Below, one piece after another: positions 1 to 10,500 of a DNA stretch of 64,000 nt. Every line of letters begins with the position of its first letter. The stretch's first letter is position 1. This DNA comes from Rhodohalobacter sp. 614A. Lineage in GTDB: Bacteria; Bacteroidota; Rhodothermia; Balneolales; Balneolaceae. The position numbers and the translations under genes were made by a program. The stretch lies in assembly GCF_021462415.1 (NCBI RefSeq), contig NZ_JAKEDS010000001.1, forward strand, positions 1,708,273-1,772,272, in the 5' to 3' direction. Under the pieces are notes generated by a model. That model saw nothing but the letters and a program-made list of their open reading frames with translations, was not told the origin of the DNA and made no database searches.

Positions 1-50
1 GACTCTTCATAAGTCGAATTCAGTGAGAGCCGAAAAATCTGTTTCGACAT
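1..50 (-). CDS. possible start of a gene running off the left edge
   Basis: An ATG on the minus strand at 48-50 opens a frame (MSKQIFRLSLNSTYEE) that stays open to the window edge. It starts 24 bases after the stop of the glutamate dehydrogenase gene on the same strand, so it could be the next gene of that transcript. Only 16 residues are visible and there is no clear Shine-Dalgarno sequence. The family cannot be named and the frame may be chance. Confidence 0.3.
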   Translation of the reverse strand, partial: MSKQIFRLSLNSTYEE

Positions 51-74
51 ATCGCCGTATTTCAAAGTGTTATG

Positions 75-1382
75 TTAAGCGTATATACCACGCATTTTCA
101 ATGTTGTTGCAACTCTGTCTATTGCATAAACATAAGCAGCTTGGCGTAAAGTTATTCTAAAATCTTCACTTACGCCATAAACATTATCAAAAGCATTTCG
201 CATCATACGATTTAAACGTCTGTTTACACGTTCTTCGGTCCAAAAATAACCCTGTCGGTCCTGAACCCATTCAAAATAGGAAACCGTAACACCACCGGCG
301 TTTGCAAGAATATCAGGAATTACCATAATCCCCTTTTCTTCAAGCACGGCATCTGCGTTAGCAGTAACAGGGCCATTCGCTCCTTCAGATATTATTTTCG
401 CTTTAATGTTCCCCGCATTATGTCGATTGATCTGGTCTTCCTTAGCGGCTGGAATTAGTACGTCACATTCAATTTCAAGGAGTTCTTCATTGGAAATCGG
501 TTCAGCTCCCGGGAAGCCCTCAAGCGTATTATTATTCTTTTTAGAGAATCGAATGGCTTCCGGGATGTCAATTCCACTCTTGTTGTAATAACCACCTGAA
601 ATGTCGCTAATAGCAATAATGCTTGCGCCCTGTTCGTACATAAGTTGTGCGGAAACGGATCCCACATTTCCGAACCCCTGAACGGCTACCGTAACTTTAT
701 TGGGCATCATTCCAAGCTTATTCAGCCCTGCAAGAGTAACGGTCACTACACCTCGTCCTGTGGCTTCTTTGCGTCCCTGTGAGCCTCCAAGGATAATTGG
801 CTTACCGGTTACAACTGCTGTCTCTGTGCGTTTGGCGTTCATGCTGTAGGTATCCATAATCCACGCCATAATTTGCTCATTGGTATTCATATCAGGCGCG
901 GGAATATCTTTATTCGGGCCAAAGATATCGAGCATATTGGAGGTATATCGCCGGGTAAGACGTTCAAGCTCGGTCCGCGACAGTTCTTTGGGATTACACC
1001 GGACGCCGCCTTTGGCTCCTCCAAAAGGAACATTTACAACGGCACATTTCCATGTCATCCAAGAGGCAAGGGCTTTAACCTCATCCAGATTTACATCGGG
1101 CGCATAACGTATTCCGCCTTTCGATGGACCTAATACATTGTCATGGATGACACGATATCCTTCAAAAACTTCAATCCTGCCATCATCCATAATGATAGGA
1201 ATGGAGACAATAACCTGTTTTACAGGACTTGCCAGGTACTGAAACATACCCTCGTCAAGTTCAAGAACTTCCGCTGCAAAACGGAAACGTTCCATCATGG
1301 ATTCAAAGGGGGATTCTGTGTTTAATTTGGGTCCGGGTTCTTTATAGTAAGAAGAGCTGTAGTTACCTTTGCTGGTTGTCAT
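75..1382 (-). CDS. gdhA: glutamate dehydrogenase (Glu/Leu/Phe/Val family)
   Basis: Cytoplasmic NAD(P)-dependent enzyme that interconverts glutamate with 2-oxoglutarate and ammonium. Its 435 residues fit the short hexameric class. The N-terminal substrate domain holds the signature VPFGGAKGGV (about 118-127) with the catalytic Lys at 124. The preceding GPSKGGIRY segment (about 85-93) is also conserved. The C-terminal Rossmann domain shows GFGNVGS (about 236-242). The family identification is firm, but cofactor preference and direction cannot be read. The closest relatives by motif are glutamate rather than leucine or phenylalanine dehydrogenases. It is read away from the HNH gene, with a 352-base spacer between the two starts. 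Another minus-strand frame may follow it at the window edge. Confidence 0.95.
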   Translation of the reverse strand: MTTSKGNYSSSYYKEPGPKLNTESPFESMMERFRFAAEVLELDEGMFQYLASPVKQVIVSIPIIMDDGRIEVFEGYRVIHDNVLGPSKGGIRYAPDVNLDEVKALASWMTWKCAVVNVPFGGAKGGVRCNPKELSRTELERLTRRYTSNMLDIFGPNKDIPAPDMNTNEQIMAWIMDTYSMNAKRTETAVVTGKPIILGGSQGRKEATGRGVVTVTLAGLNKLGMMPNKVTVAVQGFGNVGSVSAQLMYEQGASIIAISDISGGYYNKSGIDIPEAIRFSKKNNNTLEGFPGAEPISNEELLEIECDVLIPAAKEDQINRHNAGNIKAKIISEGANGPVTANADAVLEEKGIMVIPDILANAGGVTVSYFEWVQDRQGYFWTEERVNRRLNRMMRNAFDNVYGVSEDFRITLRQAAYVYAIDRVATTLKMRGIYA

Positions 1383-1734
1383 AAATAGTTATGGAAGCGC
1401 TTGTTTGATTTTAAATAGACGAAAATAGTCATTTTCATCAGGTAAAATACTGGCTTTTTATCCAAGGAGAAACTCTTTTTTGAGTTAATTTTTCCCTCAT
1501 TTTTTCCAAAAAAAGATCGGAAAGAATTGTTTTATATGGCTGTTAAGAAAGGTGATTGTCTGTTAAGATTTTATGACCAACCATTTAAATCCAAAGTGTG
1601 TGCGTTTCGCGTATAGGTAAGAATGATTAAAAAGAATTTTCAGTTGAAATTTTGAACAAAATAAGCCATACTATTTAGGCTTTAGATTCATTTTATGCAA
1701 TATATCTTCTACATGTATCGCTAATACTTAACCC
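1383..1734. other. 352-base divergent intergenic region
   Basis: AT-rich spacer between the divergent glutamate dehydrogenase and HNH genes, which must hold both promoters. A short hairpin AACTC-TTTTTT-GAGTT lies at 1471-1486. I found no exact TAnnTTTG box at a sensible distance and no convincing small gene. Nothing else is recognisable. Confidence 0.5.
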
Positions 1735-2232
1735 ATGGATTCCGACGTACTTGTTCTAAATCAGGATTACCAACCCATCAGCATCTGTTCCGTACAACGC
1801 TCTGTGAAATTGGTATTCCTTGAAAAGGCAGAACTCCTTCATGACGATCCGGAAAAAGTTATCCGAACGGTAGATGACGAGTATTCTTACCCTTCAGTCA
1901 TCCGTCTTAGAAGATATATTCGGCTTCCATATGCAAAAATTGTACTGTCTCGCAGAAATGTGATGAAGAGAGACAGGCATACCTGCCAGTACTGTGGTAC
2001 AAAATCTGACCTTACGCTCGATCATGTTATGCCACGCAGCAGAGGAGGTGAAGATAGTTGGGAAAACCTGGTGACGGCATGCAATCACTGTAATGTAAAG
2101 AAAGGAAATCGCACTCCGGATGAGGCGAACATGCCGTTAAAAGTAGAGCCTTACCGCCCCGTACATATTACGTTTTTCCAGAACCTTTTGGGAGGAGTAC
2201 AGGAACACTGGAAGCCTTACCTGTATATGTAA
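1735..2232 (+). CDS. HNH endonuclease family protein
   Basis: A 165-residue protein of the free-standing HNH group common in Bacteroidota. The C-terminal half carries the zinc/HNH core: CQYC (Cys84, Cys87), then LDHVMPRSRGG with the His-containing metal motif near His97, then ACNHCN (Cys116, Cys119). The N-terminal ~75 residues (VLVLNQDYQPISICS) are the usual leader domain of this family. These proteins are presumed DNA nucleases and their cellular job is generally unknown. The start is the only ATG that keeps the full leader domain. It converges with the kinase gene 23 bases downstream. No methylase, integrase or toxin partner is adjacent, so restriction or homing is not supported. Confidence 0.88.
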   Translation: MDSDVLVLNQDYQPISICSVQRSVKLVFLEKAELLHDDPEKVIRTVDDEYSYPSVIRLRRYIRLPYAKIVLSRRNVMKRDRHTCQYCGTKSDLTLDHVMPRSRGGEDSWENLVTACNHCNVKKGNRTPDEANMPLKVEPYRPVHITFFQNLLGGVQEHWKPYLYM

Positions 2233-2255
2233 ACACCTTCAGCTTTTTTTAAATT

Positions 2256-4901
2256 TTAAGTACCATTTTGTTCAATCCGGTTGAGAAGAGTTGAGATGTA
2301 TTTTTGCCGTTCACTTTCCCGATTCTCAATTAACTTAAGTGTCTCAGAAGCCGTGGAGAGTATTTCATATGCGTCTTTATTTTTTCCGGTTTCCATCAAA
2401 AATGGAGCATATTGCATGCTGGCAAGCACATACTCTAAAGAAACTTTGTTATAGGTTTCATTCATCTTTGAGAATCCTTCGTCGAAGTAAAACCGGGCCG
2501 TTTCAAGATCTTCGTAAACCATATAGACCGATCCGATTCCAAGCATAGACTGCGCTGTGAACGAATGGTTTTCTGACAAGTTCTTTCTGAATATTTGATA
2601 AGCATCTTCATACAGCTGGAGTGCAAAATCCGGCTGATTGGTTTTCAGCATTAGCTTTGCCATCGTGAATTTTGAGATGGCTGTATTGGTATGATTCTCT
2701 CCAAGTTGTGTTTTTCTGATTCGATATGCTTCTTCTACATAATCGGATGCTTCCGTTAACCTATTTTGCTCAATGTGAGAAAGAGCCAGGTTATTTAGTG
2801 TAAGTGCTACAGATGGATGGTTGTCTCCATATAGTTTTTTTCGAATAAAAAGAGCTTCCTTCAGCAGGCTGTCCGCTTCCTCGTAGTTGCCAAGATTCAT
2901 CAGCAGTGCTCCCAAACTGTTCTGGCTGATGGCTATATCAGGGTGGAGAGGTGTCAACAGGTTTTGGCGGCGTTCCAGGATTTCACGAAAGAGCTCCTCT
3001 GTTTCCCGGTATTTAGCTTTATAATGCAATACAACGCCGAGACTGTTCATATTTTCGAGTGTCAGCGGATGATCAGGACCGAGATGTTCCTCCCGAATTT
3101 CGAGACTTCTTCGGTAAAGTGGTTCAGCCGTTTCATTATCACCTATTCTTCGGGTGGCAAAAGCCAAATTACTCAAAGTTTGGGCCAGGGCGGGCCCTGT
3201 GGAATGGATGTAATTTTCCCGAATATCCAGGGCAAGTGTTAAGATGGAATCGGCAGTGAAGAAATCTCCTTTGTTGATAAGAAGTAAACCCAGTTTATCG
3301 AAAGCACTTACTGTCTCAGCGTGATAGTTTCCATATAAATCCTGTCTGATTTGAAGCGATTGTCTCAATAATGATTCAGATTTATTATAGTCCCCAAGCC
3401 GGCGGTATACTTCGCCGATTACCTCATACATTTGGGCTTTCAACTCCGGATACCCTTCCAGTTTTCCGGCTTCGTTTTCACCCCGCACAAGCATATCCTG
3501 AACATTAAAGTTATTTCCGCCGGTTTGCGAGGGACTGTTGGCTTCAAACATATCCATTAGGAAAAGTGTCACCTGTTCCGCTTTTTGAGCTTGGAGTTCT
3601 GCTACCTGTTTTTCCTGCGAAATTCTGTATGTATAAAAAAGGGTAAAACCGGAAACCAGGATAAAAATCAGACTTGTAAATAATAGTGGGATGGAGTGGC
3701 GGCGTATAAATTTTTTTGACTTGTAGGAAACAGTATCGCGGCGAGCTTTAACCGGCATTGAATTCTCATACCGTTCAATATCTTCAATAAGATTTTGGGC
3801 AGACTCGTAGCGTTCAGACGGCTCTTTTCTTAGCGCTTTAGAAATGATGGCATCCAGATCTCCTTTTAATTTAAGCTGCAAGTCGCCAGGTACCGAACTG
3901 GCATGATCTGGCACATGGTTTCGGATAATGTATTCCGTTTCCTGAAGGCTTTTTCCTTTCAGGTCAAATGGATGTGAGCCGGTTAGCAATTCATATAGCA
4001 GAATCCCGAGTGAATAGACATCGGTTGCAGTAGTGATTGGCTCAAGCGTAATCTGTTCCGGAGCGGCATATTTTAAACTGAGCATCCTGAGGCCAACACT
4101 GGTTTGCAGCAAAGCCTGCTCGTCAAGGCTGTCGTCAACCATTTTGGCGATGCCGAAGTCCAGTATTTTTACGATACCCTCTTTGTTAACGAGCAGATTG
4201 TCGGGCTTCAGATCGCGATGGACAATGAAATTGGAGTGTGCATATTGTACGGCTCTGCAAACCTGTTTAAACAGGCTTAGCCGTTGATGAAGACTGCAAC
4301 CATGTTTCTTGCAGTACTTGTCAATCGGAACTCCATCCACATATTCCATGACGTAATACGATCGCCCATCCGAAGAAATACCGCCATCTAAAAGTCGTGC
4401 AATGTTTGGGTGGTTTAAAGAAGAGAGGATGGTTCGTTCCTGTTCAAATCGGTTAGCCTGTTCGTAAGACGTAATACCATGCCGTATTAATTTTAAAGCT
4501 ACATTCTGATGAAACTTTTCATCAATACGGCTGGCCAGGTAAACTTCACCCATTCCTCCAATTCCAATTCTTTTTTGGATGTGGTAAAAACCGATTTGTC
4601 CGGGAATTTTCGATTCGATATCCGGCAGCGGGTGAGTTGAAAGGCTGCCATGTCCGTTTCTTTGGTCACCATAATTCTGAGTCAGATCGCCAATAAAAAT
4701 CCGGTTTGATTCAAAAAGCGAATTCCAATAATCCGATGAATTCTCAATGGATTCAAGAAGATTGAGGACCTCATTTTTTAATTCAGAATCACCCTCGCAC
4801 CATTTTTTTAAAGCTTCATCCTGATCGATAATCCCATCCATTTGAAGGATATCATCTACAATATCAACAATCTTATTCCAACGTTTTTTATCCATAGCCA
4901 A
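2256..4901 (-). CDS. membrane Ser/Thr protein kinase with C-terminal TPR domain
   Basis: An 881-residue PknB-type (Hanks) kinase. The kinase domain (about 105-380) has all key elements: glycine loop GIGGMGEVY (about 113-121), catalytic Lys in VALKLI (Lys137), HRDLKPDN (228-235), DFG (248-250) and APE (280-282). It is therefore predicted active. A single membrane helix at about 404-424 separates it from a 440-residue region of about eight kinesin-light-chain-type TPR repeats, which probably lies in the periplasm and senses a partner. The first ~95 residues resemble no named domain. It lies 109 bases downstream of an ECF sigma gene on the same strand, and this kinase/sigma pairing recurs across bacteria. 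Inference: the kinase phosphorylates and switches on that sigma factor. Confidence 0.9.
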   Translation of the reverse strand: MAMDKKRWNKIVDIVDDILQMDGIIDQDEALKKWCEGDSELKNEVLNLLESIENSSDYWNSLFESNRIFIGDLTQNYGDQRNGHGSLSTHPLPDIESKIPGQIGFYHIQKRIGIGGMGEVYLASRIDEKFHQNVALKLIRHGITSYEQANRFEQERTILSSLNHPNIARLLDGGISSDGRSYYVMEYVDGVPIDKYCKKHGCSLHQRLSLFKQVCRAVQYAHSNFIVHRDLKPDNLLVNKEGIVKILDFGIAKMVDDSLDEQALLQTSVGLRMLSLKYAAPEQITLEPITTATDVYSLGILLYELLTGSHPFDLKGKSLQETEYIIRNHVPDHASSVPGDLQLKLKGDLDAIISKALRKEPSERYESAQNLIEDIERYENSMPVKARRDTVSYKSKKFIRRHSIPLLFTSLIFILVSGFTLFYTYRISQEKQVAELQAQKAEQVTLFLMDMFEANSPSQTGGNNFNVQDMLVRGENEAGKLEGYPELKAQMYEVIGEVYRRLGDYNKSESLLRQSLQIRQDLYGNYHAETVSAFDKLGLLLINKGDFFTADSILTLALDIRENYIHSTGPALAQTLSNLAFATRRIGDNETAEPLYRRSLEIREEHLGPDHPLTLENMNSLGVVLHYKAKYRETEELFREILERRQNLLTPLHPDIAISQNSLGALLMNLGNYEEADSLLKEALFIRKKLYGDNHPSVALTLNNLALSHIEQNRLTEASDYVEEAYRIRKTQLGENHTNTAISKFTMAKLMLKTNQPDFALQLYEDAYQIFRKNLSENHSFTAQSMLGIGSVYMVYEDLETARFYFDEGFSKMNETYNKVSLEYVLASMQYAPFLMETGKNKDAYEILSTASETLKLIENRESERQKYISTLLNRIEQNGT

Positions 4902-5010
4902 TTATTCCGTTGTACGTCCACTCATATATAATTATGAATGCGTGAAAGATTCGAAATTATATCAAATTCGACAGGCGAAAATTTACGCTGTCAATGAATG
5001 TGAAAAGCCA

Positions 5011-5580
5011 TTACCCGTGTTTTGATTTCAATCGCTGATAAAGCCAGCCTCTTGCTTTTGCCCAATCCCGATTTACTGTGCTGGCAGACAGACCCATCAT
5101 TTGTGCTGTTTCATCAATATTCAGGCCTGCAAAGAAACGCAATTCAACAATTTGGCCCAGCCGCTCATCCAGCTCGGAGAGTTGATCTAGGTGTTCATCG
5201 AGCTCAATGATATTTTCAGCATGTTTTTTGAGATGAAAAAGATGCTCATCTAACGGAAGTGGTTCATTGCCCCCGCCGCGTTTATCCGCTTTTTTCTTCC
5301 TGGCGTAATCTACCAAAAGCTGCCGCATGGAACGAGCGGCGATTGCATAAAAATGTGTTCGATCATTGTAGTCAATTTTCGACTGATCGATCATTTTTAA
5401 ATAGGCTTCGTGCACGAGCTCGGTTTTGCTGAAGGTGTGATCAGAATATTCGTAGTTCAATTGGCGATTGGCAATCCTTCTCAATTCGTCATAAACCAAT
5501 TCAAACAATTTCTTATAAGCATCCTGGTCTCCCTTATTAATGGTTAGCAGAAGCTGGGTTATGTTACTTTTATCGCTCAT
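5011..5580 (-). CDS. ECF sigma factor, kinase-associated (TIGR02999/ECF43-like) type
   Basis: A 189-residue two-domain sigma factor. Region 2 runs from about 15 to 90, and region 4 (about 130-185) contains the helix-turn-helix LNIDETAQMMGLSASTVNRD. The 2.2 segment reads TFSKTELVHEAYLKM (about 49-63). Canonical ECF factors carry acidic residues there, of the DxxED type, to hold core RNA polymerase. Here Thr49, Ser51 and Thr53 sit in that stretch. In the kinase-linked ECF43 group a phosphorylated Thr in this region replaces the missing charge. No anti-sigma factor is present and the Ser/Thr kinase follows directly, which fits such a switch. The start has a 261-base divergent spacer to the exported-protein cluster, an obvious candidate target. 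Confidence 0.9.
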   Translation of the reverse strand: MSDKSNITQLLLTINKGDQDAYKKLFELVYDELRRIANRQLNYEYSDHTFSKTELVHEAYLKMIDQSKIDYNDRTHFYAIAARSMRQLLVDYARKKKADKRGGGNEPLPLDEHLFHLKKHAENIIELDEHLDQLSELDERLGQIVELRFFAGLNIDETAQMMGLSASTVNRDWAKARGWLYQRLKSKHG

Positions 5581-5850
5581 TTAGGGGGTTTCTGAAAATA
5601 AATGGACCATTTCCATTTTTGATTACGCATTACTCAGTAAAGAACAATGGCCGTATTTGCAGCGGCTTAATGATCAGTCTGGCATGAACTCCAAGGCATC
5701 CCGGATCATAAAACCGGAAGTTTCCTGCCTGTCGTTCAGGCTACAATCAAGTAAAGATGATCACATCCGGTATTAATCACAAATAGCAAACGGATTTATA
5801 GGTGTTTTTTTAGGAGGAAATACTATTCATCCCACAGAAATTTGCAAAAA

Positions 5851-7587
5851 ATGCATTTTACGAAAATGCGGAATATAACCGTTTTCTTTTTAGGGCTATG
5901 TTTAGCAACCGTTTTCGTACCAAATGTTTATTCGCAAGAGACTATAGGAGACACTGATATTGAGCCTTTTACATATAGCGGAACGGTTGGATTTCAAAGT
6001 CATGCCTACACAACCACGCAAGACATAAACCGCAGGCAGCCTCTTGGCGGGCTCTTCACTGCCAATGTCGATTTTTCAGTTCTCGGCCTTCAGTCAGGGG
6101 TGGATATTCGCTATAGTACGGATGATAACAAGCTTCGTCAGTCGCTAAACAAATTTGGCTTTTATGGCAGTTGGCGCTGGATAACACTTTCAGCAGGAGA
6201 CGTAAATCCGGACTACGCTAATTATGGAATTCGGGGAACGACAATTAGAGGAGCGGAACTCCAATTAACGCCCGGCATTGTATTTATTGAATTAGGATTT
6301 GGCCGTTTGAACCGGTCAGTTTACGATTTTGGAGAAGAATACCTGAGACGACCGTCCTACGAACGATGGATTTACGCAGCAAAAGTTGGTGTGGGTGACC
6401 AGGAGAAAAGCCATTTTAGCCTTTCTGGATTTTACGGGGAAGATAAAATGAATTCCATTCCGGATACGGCAAGTGTGGCTTACGGACCGGATTTCCTTGC
6501 ACCACCGGCCGAGAATATAGGTATGACTCCGAAATTCCAGGTTTCTCTTTTTGAAGAAGCATTTAAAATTGGTGCGGAGACAACCGTTTCTGCTTATACA
6601 AGAGATCAAACCAGCCCGGTTCTTTCGGCAGATGAAGCAAATGTACCATCTTTTCTAACAAAGTTGTACACACCAAGGAACAGTACAAGACTGTCGTACG
6701 CAGGCGTCGCTCATACTGAGTTTAGTTTTGATGTTTTTGATATGAGAGCTCAATACGAACGAATTTTACCAGGTTATGAAAGTATGGGTATACGCCAGCT
6801 TCGGGATGATCAGCATACATTTACCGTTTCTCCGGCATTTCGTTTTTTTGATGATCGATGGTCGCTGGACGGCACTTTTTCTTTGAGTGAAGATAATTTG
6901 TTGGGGAATCGCCTCTCCACCCAAAGTCAACAGAACCTCAATCTGAAAACGATGGTTCGTGTTTCAAATCAAATCAATATTGGCGGGGGATACATACGTT
7001 TTGAATCATTTACTAAATCTGCAGGAGCTGGTTCCGGGGGGCAGCACAGCCAGGTTTCCCAGGTTTTTCAACTGTTTCCCAGTTTTACAATCATGGATGG
7101 AAGTACAACGCATAATTTCTCTATTACGGGTATTTACCAGGACATGACTGTGGAGTATCCTGTTTTGGATGGTGAGCAACAAATCAATCAATCCAATACC
7201 AAGACGGGGGCTGCCAGCTATTCACTTGCTATGCCCACTGGATTAATGCTTAACGGCTCGGCAAATGCTGTGTTCGGTGATGCCCCTGGCAATACATTTA
7301 CCACTATCGGCGGATCTGCCGGAGCCGGATACGCTTTATTTGAACGAAAATTGAATCTGAATGTAACGGTAAATGTATCACAGAATCAGTTTGAGCGATC
7401 CTTTGGCGATCAAGAAATCACCAATAAAAATCTCCAGGTGAATGGGAGTTTTATTGCAACGTATTCCATCACTTCATACAACAGCCTGCAACTGAATCTC
7501 CGAAGTCAAAATAATACAATCATGCAGGGTGACGGGCAAGGCTTTTCAGAAATGGAAGCCAGAATTAGATTTCAACAGCGATTTTAA
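5851..7587 (+). CDS. exported predicted outer-membrane beta-barrel protein
   Basis: About 578 residues with an N-terminal signal peptide (MRNITVFFLGLCLATVF, ending near VYSQ). The rest is rich in alternating aromatic/polar strands, and the last residues (EMEARIRFQQRF) end in Phe, the usual terminal strand signal of outer-membrane barrels. No named family is recognised. The ATG at 5851 is preferred over TTG 5842, and ATG 5866 is also possible. A strong AGGAGG at 5812-5817 is too far (33 bases) to serve either start. It is first of four same-strand genes for exported proteins, and its stop lies 10 bases before the next start. Inference: it anchors or exports the giant protein that follows. Confidence 0.75.
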   Translation: MHFTKMRNITVFFLGLCLATVFVPNVYSQETIGDTDIEPFTYSGTVGFQSHAYTTTQDINRRQPLGGLFTANVDFSVLGLQSGVDIRYSTDDNKLRQSLNKFGFYGSWRWITLSAGDVNPDYANYGIRGTTIRGAELQLTPGIVFIELGFGRLNRSVYDFGEEYLRRPSYERWIYAAKVGVGDQEKSHFSLSGFYGEDKMNSIPDTASVAYGPDFLAPPAENIGMTPKFQVSLFEEAFKIGAETTVSAYTRDQTSPVLSADEANVPSFLTKLYTPRNSTRLSYAGVAHTEFSFDVFDMRAQYERILPGYESMGIRQLRDDQHTFTVSPAFRFFDDRWSLDGTFSLSEDNLLGNRLSTQSQQNLNLKTMVRVSNQINIGGGYIRFESFTKSAGAGSGGQHSQVSQVFQLFPSFTIMDGSTTHNFSITGIYQDMTVEYPVLDGEQQINQSNTKTGAASYSLAMPTGLMLNGSANAVFGDAPGNTFTTIGGSAGAGYALFERKLNLNVTVNVSQNQFERSFGDQEITNKNLQVNGSFIATYSITSYNSLQLNLRSQNNTIMQGDGQGFSEMEARIRFQQRF

Positions 7588-7597
7588 AAAAAGAACG

Positions 7598-10500
7598 ATG
7601 CATAAAGAGATAAGCCATAGAATGACACACTTTATAAAATGGTTCCTGTTTTTACTTCTGACAATCTATGTAAATCAAGGTGTTCTGCACGCACAGAGCC
7701 AGGTTCAGGCTACCGTTACAGGCATTTCTCAAATTCTTCCAAGTCCATATATCAGTGATTTTGAGCAGAATATTCGATCTGGCAATTACCAGGTTCATCT
7801 AAACGTGACAGGGACGAGTTCAGTCCAGGTGCGATTTCATGTGCGTTTAACGTTGGACAGCGAAGTTCTTGTCGATGAAATCTCTTTGCCGGGCACTTTT
7901 GATTCGGGATTTCACGTACTCAGCCCATTTCCCAATTTTGTTGAGTTTGAATCAACCACTCGCGAAATACTGGAAGACCTTCCCGGTAACCGATTCCGCC
8001 AGGCTTTTCAAACAGGATCTTTCCCGGAAGGAAATTACACCGTAACGGTAGAGCCTCAAATTGTTGGTTCCCAAATGCCGGGAATTCCGGGGATGGCAAA
8101 TTTTATGGTACGCTATCCTCAGCCACCAACTCTGATTAACCCCACCAATGGTGCATCGGTTTCTGAAGCGATAATCACCCCGGTGTTTAACTGGTCGCCA
8201 GTGATGGGGCCGCCGGGATTGACTCTTGAATACGAATTTTTATTGGTTGAACTGTTTGACGATCAAAATCCGGCCGATGCCATTCTGAGTAATCGTGAAC
8301 ATGCATCTGCCTTAAGTGTGGGCAACACAACCTTACCTTATGCCGGAGGATATTTGCCACTCGAGGAAGGGAAAACCTATGCATGGCAGGTAACCGCCCG
8401 CGATGTAAATGGGGAAATACCCATTAAGAATGAAGGGAGAAGTGAAATTCATGTATTTACCTTTGGCTCTGAGCAAGATGAAGAAGAGCAGGGTTTGATT
8501 GCTAACGTTCCGGAAATGACATTTACTCCCGTAGAGAGTTTGATAACAGTTACGACAATTTCCGGAAGGGTAAATTGGAGATTCCGACCAACAGAAGGTT
8601 TTGAACAAATGCAGCCCTCTGATTTTAGAGATATGATTAATCTCACTGCTACAAATGATTCAAACGTACAGGTGGCTATTGATGATCCCAATTACAGTTT
8701 AGAAAATGCGAATTATAATGGGCAGATCTACACCGGGTTTGCCAATCAAATTGGCGGGGAGCAGTCAGATGAGAGTGATCAACAACGATTAACAGATCTT
8801 GCGGTTCCAGTATATGGTGGCGGGATAACAGGAAATATTCAGGTTCAAAATTTTGGGCAATCCATAGACGAGTATCAAAATCAGTTCGCTGATATTACGG
8901 AGCAGTTACAGACTCATCCAATGTCGGGAGCCGAAGTGAAAGCTGTGGTTAATATAGATGGGACCCCTCATGTGATTGCCTCTACCAAAGCCGATGAAAA
9001 CGGAAATTATACACTTTCCTTTGCTCCCTCTGAACTCGACCGGCTGATCAATCAGCCAGAGGAATCAGAATCGTCAGGAAGCCCGCTTTCAAATTTTACC
9101 CAGCAGACTCAAATTCAAACGGTTAATATTCAAAATATAGATTCGCCGGTTTATCAAGCGAGTGATTTGAAACCGGCCATCCATTCTATTCAGATTGTTG
9201 TAGACTCACCCTACTTTACATTCTCCGAAGAGAAATTTTTAACCGTTAGTACGCTCAGTGCCAAGACCTATAATGCCGGTATAATGACCGCAACCGCATT
9301 GACCTATCGGATGTATCCCACAGTGGTAGACCATGAGGATGAAGAACGGGTTGCAAATGCAACGATCGAAATTTTCAGGCCGCTGGCCTGGTATGATGTT
9401 GCCCCTGCACTTAAGCCGGAAGGCTGGCCTCTTGATGCCGGAGATGAAGGATCACGGCAGATCATTAACGGAAGCACGGTATTGAAAGTTGCCGAAACAA
9501 ATGCTTCCGGAATTATCACGCAACTTTTTCCCAGAAAAAAGGGGACGGCAGATCGATATGTCGTCCGGGTGAGTGCAGAGGGATTTAACCCGCTGGTAAC
9601 CACACTTTCTGCATCACCACAACTGTCTGTGACCGAATCGGTAACGGTTGAAAAAACATACAAGCTCACAAAAGCTCCGCCCACAATCACAGGCCGCGTA
9701 GTTCGGCGTGATAATCAGGCGCCAATCAGAAATGCTGTTGTGGCCTTAGAACCACCCTCAGGTAATGATTCACGAATAGCAATGACGAATAGGGAGGGGC
9801 GATTTACAATTGCTGCAGCATCCGTCCTTGAAGAGCCCTATAAGCTTACCGTTACGAGTTCAAGAACTGCAAAATATGAAGAGGAACTTTTATTGAATGA
9901 GAGTGGGGTGACGATAGAAAGAGATCCATTGATAGTTGATCCCACTCTTATTTCGGTGGTGGGTAAGGTTGTGAATGATGAAGGGATTTCGGTCAGTAAT
10001 GCTACCGTAAAATGGGAGGACGGAGGCAATCCGGTTCAGACAGATCAATATGGAAGGTTTGTAACGGCCAACACTGCCGGCACACATGTATTACAGATTC
10101 GAAAAATGGGTCATGCTGATGTTGATACCTCCATCACAATAGAAGTTTCTGATGAAGATTCCTGGGGTGATTTAATAAGAGAATCGATAGATACGGATTG
10201 GAATCAGGAAACGGCCGTGAACTTTGCGCAGAACACCGGGCAATGGGCAAATTCATTAGTAAATACGGAATCTTTTCAAATTGATATTGATAACGAAGAT
10301 CAAGAAGAAGAACAGTTGCTTCCTTTCGAAGCGATGGGATACAATGGCAATATGTATCAGTCATATAATGTCAACAATACACAGACACTGGAGATCGTCA
10401 ATCAGAACAACTTAAACATATCCCCTCAGCAGTTTGAGAATGCCTCCTCCTACTTTATGGATCTGATGGGTGAGAGTGGTTCTCCCGGCGATGTGCAGGA

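Noticed and set aside
1735-2232. HNH gene as part of a mobile intron or restriction system
   Set aside because: No methylase, intron boundary, integrase or repeat is found beside it.
5684-5776. 30-residue frame in the sigma/barrel spacer
   Set aside because: No ribosome site, no hydrophobic or family pattern; likely chance.
7529-7597. Longer N-terminus for the giant exported protein
   Set aside because: It overlaps the end of the barrel gene in another frame and precedes the signal peptide; ATG 7598 or 7622 gives a normal signal.
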